DNA of 64,000 nucleotides from Muribaculum sp. An289 (GTDB taxonomy: Bacteria > Bacteroidota > Bacteroidia > Bacteroidales > UBA932), in contig NZ_NFIV01000006.1 in NCBI RefSeq assembly GCF_002159555.1, positions 124,001-188,000 of the forward strand, written 5' to 3'. The translations under genes were made by a program, and so were the position numbers. The notes below the pieces were generated by a model. That model saw only the letters and a program-made list of their open reading frames with translations, was not told the DNA's origin and ran no database searches. Shown in pieces: positions 17,577 through 24,554 of this stretch (within the stretch, counting starts at the first letter, position 1; each line of letters starts with the position of its first letter).

Positions 17577-18431
17577 ATGTTTCGTATAGTTGAGAAAGAG
17601 TGGCTTGCCGACAATATATGCCGCATGTCGGTCGAAGCGCCGCGCCTTGCAAAAGCCGCAAGACCGGGGCAGTTCCTGATTGTCAGAGACAACGAGAAGG
17701 GCGAAAGGGTCCCGCTTACGATATGCGATTATGACGGCCAGGCCGGTACTGTAGACATAGTGATACAGACTATTGGCGCATCCACAAAGGAAATGTGCGC
17801 TTATAATGTCGGTGACTGTTTTGCCGATGTGGTGGGCCCCCTCGGAGTGCCTTCGGAGTTCATATCGAAGACCCCGGAAGAACTGAAAGGCCGCCGGTAT
17901 CTTTTCATTGCAGGCGGAGTAGGGACAGCTCCCGTATATCCGCAGGTCAAATGGCTCAAGGCCCACGGTGCTGCCGTAGATGTGATAATGGGGGCTAAGA
18001 ACGTTTCCCTTGTTATCCTTGAAGATAAGATGAGGGCCTTGTGCGACAATCTTTATGTCTGCACCGATGACGGGTCGGCCGGCTTCAAGGGAATGGTCAC
18101 GGCCTGTGCCGAGGAACTTCTGGACGGCGGACATGAATATGACGAAGCTGTCGCGATAGGACCGATGATCATGATGAAATTCGTATCCCTCACATTGAAA
18201 AAATACAATATCCCGCTTACCGTGAGCCTCAATACGCTGATGGTGGACGGAACCGGAATGTGCGGGGCCTGCCGTGTCACCGTCGGGGGAAAGACCCGTT
18301 TTGCCTGTGTCGAAGGTCCGGAGTTCGACGGTTATGCCGTCGATTACGATGAGGCCATGAGGCGCCAGGGAATGTACCGTCCTCAAGAAATAGAGGAAGA
18401 TCATAAGTGTCATTTGGGATTGGGAAAATAA
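17577..18431 (+). CDS. NfnA-like ferredoxin-NADP oxidoreductase FAD/[2Fe-2S] subunit
   Basis: A 284-residue flavoprotein of the PyrK/NfnA (sulfide dehydrogenase beta) family. An FAD-binding barrel (about 1-100) includes ARPGQFLIVR and RVPLTICDYD; a nucleotide-binding domain starts at FIAGGVGTAPVYPQ (about 112). A C-terminal [2Fe-2S] motif reads GTGMCGACRVTVGG with a later FACVEGPEFDG. In NfnAB this subunit exchanges electrons with NADH and forms a bifurcating complex with the NADPH-binding subunit. The partner gene follows after 15 bp, supporting that reading over a pyrD-linked PyrK. A strong promoter lies directly upstream. Confidence 0.85.
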   Translation: MFRIVEKEWLADNICRMSVEAPRLAKAARPGQFLIVRDNEKGERVPLTICDYDGQAGTVDIVIQTIGASTKEMCAYNVGDCFADVVGPLGVPSEFISKTPEELKGRRYLFIAGGVGTAPVYPQVKWLKAHGAAVDVIMGAKNVSLVILEDKMRALCDNLYVCTDDGSAGFKGMVTACAEELLDGGHEYDEAVAIGPMIMMKFVSLTLKKYNIPLTVSLNTLMVDGTGMCGACRVTVGGKTRFACVEGPEFDGYAVDYDEAMRRQGMYRPQEIEEDHKCHLGLGK

Positions 18432-18446
18432 TTTTATAAAAATATT

Positions 18447-19838
18447 ATGGCAAACAATATTCCGCGCGTACCTGTCAGGGAGCAGGATCCCAAGGTCAGG
18501 GCTGCCAATTTCGACGAGGTATGCTATGGTTATAATATGGAAGAAGCCTTGCTTGAGGCTTCAAGATGTCTGAACTGCAAGAACCCGCGTTGCGTGGAAG
18601 GGTGTCCTGTCAATGTGAAAATCCCCCAGTTCATAGCCCGTGTCGCCGCCGGCGATATCAAGGGGGCGGCCGAGGTGATTTCGCAGGACAGTTCACTGCC
18701 GTCGGTATGCGGCAGGGTCTGCCCTCAGGAGTTGCAGTGCGAAGGCCGCTGCATCCTCGGTGTGAAAGGGCAGCCGGTCTCGATAGGCAAACTGGAGCGT
18801 TTCGTAGGGGACTGGAGCCGTGAAAACGGAGTCCGTTTTACCCAATGCGCCCCATCCAACGGGCACCGCATCGCCATAGTGGGAAGCGGCCCGGCTTCGT
18901 TGGCCTGTGCGGGCGACCTTGCAAAACTCGGTTATCAGGTGACTATGTTCGAGGCCTTGCACAAGGCCGGCGGCGTGCTTGAATACGGCATTCCCGAGTT
19001 CAGGCTTCCGAAAGATACCGTGGTGGCCGGCGAAATAGCCAATATCAAAGCCATGGGGGTCCGCATAGAGACCGATACCGTGGTTGGGCAGACCATAAGC
19101 ATAGACGAATTGTTCGACAATGAAGGATACGAGGCAGTTTTCATAGGTTCCGGAGCAGGGCTTCCGAGATTCATGGACATTCCCGGCGAGAATCTCAACG
19201 GGGTATTTTCGGCGAATGAGTTCCTGACGAGGAACAATCTGATGAAAGCTTACCGCGACGACTACATGACACCAATCTATACGGGCAACAGGGTCGCCGT
19301 AGTGGGCGGAGGAAACGTGGCCATGGATGCCGCGAGGACGGCATTGAGGCTCGGCGCCGAGGTCACAATCGTTTACAGGCGTACCGAGAAGGAGCTTCCG
19401 GCAAGGGCCGAGGAAGTGCATCATGCAAAGGATGAAGGGATACATTTCGAATTGCTTTCGAATCCTGTGGAAGTACTCGGCAACGAGAAAGGCTGGGTGC
19501 GCGGCCTGAAATGCATACGGATGGAACTCGGAGAGCCTGACGAAAGCGGGAGGCGTTCCCCTGTCGAAATCCCCGATTCATATTTTGAAATAGAGTGCGA
19601 TGCCGTGATAATGGCTCTCGGGACTTCCCCTAATCCGCTGCTTTCACGCGTGACCCCGGGGCTCCAGAGCGACAAACGCGGCCGCATTGTGGCCTCCGAA
19701 GACGAGAAAACCACCCGTGAGGGGGTTTTTGCCGGGGGAGATGCCGTTACCGGTGCGGCGACCGTCATACTTGCAATGGGAGCCGGGCGCAAGGCGGCGA
19801 AATCGATAGACGAATATATCAGAAGCAAGGAAAAATAA
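18447..19838 (+). CDS. NfnB-like NADPH-dependent oxidoreductase (glutamate synthase small-subunit homologue)
   Basis: A 463-residue flavoprotein. The N-terminal [4Fe-4S] domain shows CLNCKNPRCVEGCPVNV and later CGRVCPQELQCEGRC. An FAD-binding motif VGSGPASLACAGDLAKLG (about 144-161) and an NADP-binding motif VVGGGNVAMDAARTALRLGA (about 281) follow. This is the GltD-like fold. There is no large glutamate synthase subunit beside it; the NfnA-like gene directly upstream makes NADH-dependent reduced ferredoxin:NADP+ oxidoreductase the best reading (electron bifurcation between NADPH, ferredoxin and NAD). Some annotations call this gltA or sudA. Confidence 0.87.
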   Translation: MANNIPRVPVREQDPKVRAANFDEVCYGYNMEEALLEASRCLNCKNPRCVEGCPVNVKIPQFIARVAAGDIKGAAEVISQDSSLPSVCGRVCPQELQCEGRCILGVKGQPVSIGKLERFVGDWSRENGVRFTQCAPSNGHRIAIVGSGPASLACAGDLAKLGYQVTMFEALHKAGGVLEYGIPEFRLPKDTVVAGEIANIKAMGVRIETDTVVGQTISIDELFDNEGYEAVFIGSGAGLPRFMDIPGENLNGVFSANEFLTRNNLMKAYRDDYMTPIYTGNRVAVVGGGNVAMDAARTALRLGAEVTIVYRRTEKELPARAEEVHHAKDEGIHFELLSNPVEVLGNEKGWVRGLKCIRMELGEPDESGRRSPVEIPDSYFEIECDAVIMALGTSPNPLLSRVTPGLQSDKRGRIVASEDEKTTREGVFAGGDAVTGAATVILAMGAGRKAAKSIDEYIRSKEK

Positions 19839-19848
19839 TTAGGATTAC

Positions 19849-21237
19849 ATGATACAGAAACCTTCCATACCAAAGGGTACGAGGGATTTTCTTCCCCGCC
19901 AATGTGCCGAGAGGCAGTATATTTTCGATACGATAAGTTCCGTATTCGAGACTTTCGGCTATGCCCGTATCGAGACTCCTGCCATGGAGAACCTTTCCAC
20001 CCTGCTCGGAAAATACGGAGAAGAGGGCGACAAGCTGCTTTTCCGCATCCTTAATTCTGGCGATGCGTTTTCAGGGATTGATTTTTCCCGATACAGGACG
20101 GAAGGGGAAGGTTTGGAGTATGACAGCAAGGCACTGTCCCTGAAGACATGCGAAAAGGGGTTGCGGTACGATCTTACTGTCCCGTTTGCGAGATTCGTAG
20201 TCCAGCACCGCAACGATATCGTTTTCCCGTTCAAAAGGTTTCAGATCCAGCCGGTCTGGCGTGCCGACAGGCCTCAGAAGGGCAGGTACAGGGAGTTTTA
20301 CCAGTGCGATGCCGACATCGTGGGTTCGGAATCATTGCTGAACGAGCTTGAACTTGTCCAGATAGTAGATACTGTCTTCAGGCGTTTGGGCATCCGGGTT
20401 TCGGTCAAAATCAACAACCGCAAGGTGCTTGCCGGTCTGGCGGAGGCATGCTGTTTCCCGGACAGGATTACGGACATCACCGTCGCCATAGACAAGATAG
20501 ACAAGATAGGTATAGAGGCGGTAAAACAGGAACTGGCCGGGCGAGGGCTTACACCTGAAGCTATTGCAGTCATAGAGCCTGTCCTGTCGCTTTCCGGAGA
20601 TACCGCTTCCAAACTGGAGGCCATGCGGACTGTCCTTTCCGGTTCTGAAATAGGCAATAAGGGCTTGGACGAGGTCGAGGAACTCTTCGGGCTGATTTCC
20701 GCGGCCGGGATTTCCTCTCCTGTGGAATTCGACCTTTCCCTGGCCCGCGGACTCAATTATTATACCGGGGCAATTTTTGAGGTCAAGGCTTTGGATTTCC
20801 CGATAGGGAGTATCTGCGGCGGAGGACGTTATGACAACCTCACTGGGATTTTCGGTATGCCGGGGCTTTCCGGAGTGGGCATTTCTTTCGGTGCCGACAG
20901 GATTTATGATGTGTTGTCGGGGCTTGAAAAATTCCCTTCGTCCGTGCTTTCAGGGCCGAAAGTGCTTGTCGCAAATCTCGGTCCGGCCGAGACGGCTTAT
21001 TTGCTGCCGGTCGTGAAAGAGTTGAGGGACAACGGTATTTCCTGTGAGATATACCCTGATGCAGTGAAACTGAAAAAGCAGTTCGATTATGCGGCCAAAC
21101 GCAATATCACGTATATGATTATCACCGGAAGCGATGAAATGGAGCGCCATGCGGTCAATATCAAAAACATCGTAACAGGAGAACAGAAGGAGGCGCCTAT
21201 GGACTGTGTCGCCGACCTTGTTTCGTGCATGTATTGA
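19849..21237 (+). CDS. hisS: Histidyl-tRNA synthetase
   Basis: A 462-residue class II synthetase. It starts [16 protein letters not shown], with the KGTRDFLP motif 1 region. The arginine-containing motif 2 is near [21 protein letters not shown], and the histidine-binding motif is [14 protein letters not shown] (about 297). Motif 3 lies near [13 protein letters not shown], and the anticodon-binding domain covers the last 100 residues. It starts 10 bp after the NfnB-like gene. Degenerate 15-bp-like repeats follow the stop (21240-21320). Confidence 0.96.
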   Translation: MIQKPSIPKGTRDFLPRQCAERQYIFDTISSVFETFGYARIETPAMENLSTLLGKYGEEGDKLLFRILNSGDAFSGIDFSRYRTEGEGLEYDSKALSLKTCEKGLRYDLTVPFARFVVQHRNDIVFPFKRFQIQPVWRADRPQKGRYREFYQCDADIVGSESLLNELELVQIVDTVFRRLGIRVSVKINNRKVLAGLAEACCFPDRITDITVAIDKIDKIGIEAVKQELAGRGLTPEAIAVIEPVLSLSGDTASKLEAMRTVLSGSEIGNKGLDEVEELFGLISAAGISSPVEFDLSLARGLNYYTGAIFEVKALDFPIGSICGGGRYDNLTGIFGMPGLSGVGISFGADRIYDVLSGLEKFPSSVLSGPKVLVANLGPAETAYLLPVVKELRDNGISCEIYPDAVKLKKQFDYAAKRNITYMIITGSDEMERHAVNIKNIVTGEQKEAPMDCVADLVSCMY

Positions 21238-21331
21238 GAAGCTGTTTTCGCCGGCTTTTGATTGCTTTCCGTCAGTTTCCCGACTGCTTTGCCAACTTTC
21301 CAGCTGCTTCCGCCCGCTTTTGAAAATAAAT

Positions 21332-21362
21332 TTTGCTGAATTGAAAATTATATCTATCTTTG
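21332..21362 (+). promoter_or_regulatory. Promoter of the initiator tRNA gene
   Basis: TTTG (21332-21335), a 19-nt spacer and TATCTTTG (21355-21362). The mature tRNA starts 12 nt after the -7 box. Confidence 0.75.
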
Positions 21363-21373
21363 CAGTCCAATAC

Positions 21374-21449
<76 letters not shown>

Positions 21450-21453
21450 AGAC

Positions 21454-21482
21454 AAAGCGACCATTCAGGCCGCTTTTTTTGT
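21454..21482 (+). terminator. Terminator after tRNA-fMet
   Basis: AAAGCG (21454-21459) pairs with CGCTTT (21471-21476), with inner CC/GG pairs, followed by a T-run. Confidence 0.65.
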
Positions 21483-21527
21483 TTTGCCATCCCAATTCTG
21501 GATTTCTGAGCCGTGGTGTACGTCGCG

Positions 21528-21761
21528 ATGAAAAAGAAGATATCCGACAGGGATTACCGGTATAAGCGTGATATGGCCGTCCGTCCGGTAGAATGGATAA
21601 GGGACTATGTAATGCTGGATGCGAAAGCCCTGCTGAAAAGCGGAAAATATACGGTACAGCAGGTCAGTGACATGCTGAATTTTCCGAATCAGTCGTTTTT
21701 CGGCACTTATTTTAAAAAGGAGTCGGGCGTTTCCCCGAAAGCCTATATGTCCGGCAAGTGA
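21528..21761 (+). pseudogene. AraC-family regulator remnant (C-terminal HTH only)
   Basis: About 78 residues. The region from VEWIRDYVMLDAKALLKS through VQQVSDMLNFPNQSFFGTYF to GVSPKAYMSG matches the connecting helix and second helix-turn-helix of AraC-type regulators, including the family signature before the C-terminus. The sensor domain and most of the first HTH, usually about 220 more residues, are absent: upstream lies the tRNA terminator. It may be a truncated gene or, less likely, a small DNA-binding protein started at the ATG at 21528. It is on the plus strand and converges with the gene ending at 21762, with no gap. Confidence 0.6.
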
Positions 21762-22517
21762 TTATCTTCCTTCCTCGTCGAGCACTTTCGTCTTCGTCTT
21801 GAGAATCTTCAGGACTATGTAGGAAAGTCCGGTGAAGATTGCCAGTACTATTATGGCCCAGTTCAGATGGATGTATTGCGGGCAGAGCCACCATCCGCAG
21901 AGGTTGAATATGCAGAAAATCAGGAAAAGGAAGAAAACTCCGTTCTTCTCTTTCTTCAGCACCTTCTTCCATGAGAAAGGAAGTGACGGCTTTACGAAGC
22001 CTTTGAATTTCGGGAAGAAGGCAGGGACGTGTTCAGACCATGCGAGGTATTCTTCCGAAAACTTCCTGCGGAGAAACTGCTCTTCCGCGTACATGATGCG
22101 TTCATAATACAGCCAGAAAATGAGGATGAACATGAGGATGAACGCAATGTTGCAGGTGAGCAGGGCTATCCCGAAATACATCAGGAAATTCCCGAGGTAT
22201 AGCGGATGGCGCACAGTCGAGTAGATTCCCGTCTTGTTCAGGCTGTCTGCCACCTGTTTTTCCGTGTTCCTTCCGGAAGTGTTGGCCGGTGTATGTCCGA
22301 CCGTGTATACCCTGACAAAGACTCCGAGGAGACTGACGAGCAGGCAGAAAAATTCATAGTATATCCAGTACGGGGCGAGAGCCGAGAACATCATCCCCTG
22401 CATTTCGAGGGTAAGCAGATATATTCCGAGTCCTACTACCAAAACGAATATGGGGAGCACTCCCCTGCGCTTGAACAGCCAGTTGCCCTGTTTTTCGAAA
22501 GTCTCTTGCAGTGCCAT
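21762..22517 (-). CDS. Isoprenylcysteine carboxylmethyltransferase / PEMT-like membrane methyltransferase
   Basis: A 251-residue membrane protein with about six hydrophobic segments. The core GIYSTVRHPLYLGNFLMYFG and the later EEQFLRRKFSEEYLAWSEHV are the SAM-binding signatures of the ICMT/phospholipid methyltransferase family (RHP and EE motifs). Members in bacteria methylate lipids or small substrates; a lipid A phosphate methyltransferase is one known case, but the substrate here is not shown. It has its own promoter (22574-22604) and is monocistronic. About 50 C-terminal residues with two further hydrophobic segments extend past the usual core. Confidence 0.75.
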   Translation of the reverse strand: MALQETFEKQGNWLFKRRGVLPIFVLVVGLGIYLLTLEMQGMMFSALAPYWIYYEFFCLLVSLLGVFVRVYTVGHTPANTSGRNTEKQVADSLNKTGIYSTVRHPLYLGNFLMYFGIALLTCNIAFILMFILIFWLYYERIMYAEEQFLRRKFSEEYLAWSEHVPAFFPKFKGFVKPSLPFSWKKVLKKEKNGVFFLFLIFCIFNLCGWWLCPQYIHLNWAIIVLAIFTGLSYIVLKILKTKTKVLDEEGR

Positions 22518-22573
22518 AGTTTGTTATAAAAATTGTTTTTGAATAATCTCAGTAAAAATTAGTAAAAATCGCA

Positions 22574-22604
22574 CAAAAGTAGGAAACACTTTTTAAAAAT
22601 CAAA
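22574..22604 (-). promoter_or_regulatory. Promoter of the ICMT-like gene
   Basis: On the minus strand TTTG (complement of 22601-22604), 20-nt class spacing (19 nt between boxes, up to one base by count), then TACTTTTG (complement of 22574-22581). The leader to the start codon is about 55 nt. Confidence 0.65.
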
Positions 22605-22614
22605 AACTGCTTGC

Positions 22615-22622
22615 TATCTTTG
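22615..22622 (+). promoter_or_regulatory. -7 box of the DUF2147 gene
   Basis: TATCTTTG, divergent from and partly overlapping the promoter region of the ICMT-like gene. No clear -33 TTTG is seen. Confidence 0.45.
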
Positions 22623-22627
22623 TATGT

Positions 22628-22650
22628 CATGCCGGTTTTGCTCCGGCATG
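22628..22650 (+). promoter_or_regulatory. Leader hairpin of the DUF2147 gene
   Basis: CATGCCGG (22628-22635) and CCGGCATG (22643-22650) form a perfect 8-bp stem with a 7-nt loop, directly after the -7 box and 27 bp before the start codon. It would be at or near the 5' end of the mRNA; its role is unknown. Confidence 0.5.
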
Positions 22651-22676
22651 CGCGTGTGGTTAAATCGTATGTGTAT

Positions 22677-23132
22677 ATGAGAGTTTTGTTCCTGTCTGTT
22701 TTCATCCTGTCATCCTGTCTCAGCTCCTTTGCCGCCGCGGCGGCCGGAGGGCCCGGCCCGGAAGAGGCCATACTCGGCAAGTGGGAGACCTGCGACAAAC
22801 ACGGCAATCCGCAATCCGAAGTCATAATATATAAGGTGGATGACGGCTACAATTGCAAGATAACCGGACTTCTCGGTGAATTCGAGGCCTACGGCAGTCC
22901 TTTGTGTGCAGGCTGTCCGGGCGAATACGAGGACAAACCGGTAATCGGTATGGACATAGCCAAGGGCCTGCGCTATGAGGACGGCGTATTCAAGGGGAAG
23001 ATACTCAGCCCCGACAGGGCCAGACTGTTCAGAACGACGATGGAAGTGGACGGGGATGACCCGGACATACTGATTGTGAAAGGCTATGTCGGCCCTTTCA
23101 GTGAAACCCAGAAGTGGAAAAGAATCGATTAA
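22677..23132 (+). CDS. DUF2147 domain secreted protein
   Basis: A 151-residue protein with a signal peptide (MRVLFLSVFILSSCLSSFAAAAA). GKWETCDKHGNPQSEVIIYK starts the DUF2147 domain and QKWKRID ends it, as in the family; the central PLCAGCPGEYEDKPVIGM carries the typical cysteine pair. The fold is a small calycin-like barrel and the role is unknown. The ATG at 22677 is chosen because an earlier in-frame start would read through the leader hairpin. It precedes pgi by 11 bp, so the two are probably co-transcribed. Confidence 0.8.
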   Translation: MRVLFLSVFILSSCLSSFAAAAAGGPGPEEAILGKWETCDKHGNPQSEVIIYKVDDGYNCKITGLLGEFEAYGSPLCAGCPGEYEDKPVIGMDIAKGLRYEDGVFKGKILSPDRARLFRTTMEVDGDDPDILIVKGYVGPFSETQKWKRID

Positions 23133-23143
23133 AATTTCATATT

Positions 23144-24493
23144 ATGTTTAAAACAAATCTCGACGGCTGCATGCCTTTCGTTTATGAAGGCGATTACAGT
23201 TTTTATCTTGAAAAAGCCCTTGAGGCGTACGGCATATTGGATAAGGAAACGGGCGCGGGGAATGATTTTCTCGGATGGAAACATCTTCCTTCGCAGACTC
23301 CGGAGTCCCTTCTGAAACAGTTCGAAGATATCAGGGACGAATGGTTGCAGGCCGGGGTGGACACCGTGGTAGTCATAGGCATAGGCGGCTCCTATCTCGG
23401 CGCCAAGTGCGCGATAGAAGCCCTGTCGCATTCGTTCCAGTCCCGGTTGGGGCGCAAGGAAAACAGTCTGGATGTGGTTTTTGCCGGAAACAACCTGTCG
23501 GAGGACTATCTGGCCGAGCTGCTCGATCTGATGCTCCGCCGTTCCGTGGCCACCGTAGTCATTTCCAAATCCGGCACTACTACCGAGCCGGCAATAGCTT
23601 TCCGTCTGGTCAGGAACTTCATAGAGGACCGTTACGGTAAAAAGGCCGCAGCCAGCCGGATAGTGGCGGTGACGGACAAGGCGAAGGGCGCTCTGAAGAA
23701 ACTGTCGGATACGGAAGGATACAGGACTTTCGTCATTGAAGACAATGTGGGGGGACGTTTTTCCGTGCTGACTCCGGTAGGGCTGCTTCCGATAGTGCTT
23801 GCAGGCCATGATGCGCGAAAATTGCTTGCAGGGGCGGCAGAGTCGGAGAAAATCTGTTCCGAAGCCACGGAAGACAATCCTGCATTGAGATATGCGGCGA
23901 TGAGGAACCTTTTGTACTCGAAAGGCTATAAGATAGAGATGCTGGTTTCGTTCAACCCGAAACTCACTTATCTCGGAGAATGGTGGAAACAGCTTTTCGG
24001 AGAGTCCGAAGGCAAGGACGGCAAGGGGATTTTCCCGGCATCGGCCAGTTTTACCACCGACCTGCACTCCATGGGGCAATATATCCAGGACGGGGAACGA
24101 ACCCTTATGGAGACCGTTGTTTCTGTTGAAAATTCCGGCAGGAAGCTTATGATAAATACGGATCCCGAAAATCTCGACGGGCTCAATTTCATTGCTGCGA
24201 AAAGGGTGGAGGAGTGCAACAGGATGGCGGAGCTCGGAACCAGGCTCGCACATATCGACGGAGGCGTGCCTCAGATGCAGGTTTCGATAGAGCGTGTGGA
24301 TGAGGCCAACCTCGGCGGGCTTTTCTATTTTTTCGAAATGGCGTGCGGAATCAGCGCCTACATACTCGGCGTGAATCCTTTCGACCAGCCGGGGGTAGAG
24401 GCTTATAAGAAGAACATGTTTGCCCTTCTCGGCAAGCCCGGATACGAGGCGGATGCCGTTGCATTGCGCGAAAGGCTTCCAATCGGTTTCTGA
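23144..24493 (+). CDS. pgi: Glucose-6-phosphate isomerase
   Basis: A 449-residue enzyme interconverting glucose-6-phosphate and fructose-6-phosphate. Sugar isomerase motifs are GIGGSYLGAKCAIEAL (about 85) and SKSGTTTEPAIAFR (about 145). The active-site stretch DLHSMGQYIQDG (about 306) and a C-terminal region with the conserved lysine (GVEAYKKNMF) are present. Length fits the short bacterial form. The ATG at 23144 follows the DUF2147 stop by 11 bp. The neighbouring AddB-like gene starts 61 bp downstream. Confidence 0.96.
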   Translation: MFKTNLDGCMPFVYEGDYSFYLEKALEAYGILDKETGAGNDFLGWKHLPSQTPESLLKQFEDIRDEWLQAGVDTVVVIGIGGSYLGAKCAIEALSHSFQSRLGRKENSLDVVFAGNNLSEDYLAELLDLMLRRSVATVVISKSGTTTEPAIAFRLVRNFIEDRYGKKAAASRIVAVTDKAKGALKKLSDTEGYRTFVIEDNVGGRFSVLTPVGLLPIVLAGHDARKLLAGAAESEKICSEATEDNPALRYAAMRNLLYSKGYKIEMLVSFNPKLTYLGEWWKQLFGESEGKDGKGIFPASASFTTDLHSMGQYIQDGERTLMETVVSVENSGRKLMINTDPENLDGLNFIAAKRVEECNRMAELGTRLAHIDGGVPQMQVSIERVDEANLGGLFYFFEMACGISAYILGVNPFDQPGVEAYKKNMFALLGKPGYEADAVALRERLPIGF

Positions 24494-24554
24494 GAAATCG
24501 CAGGTTTGCGGCCGGCAGACTTGCAAAAGAAAAAACAGAGGAAAATCTCTATCC

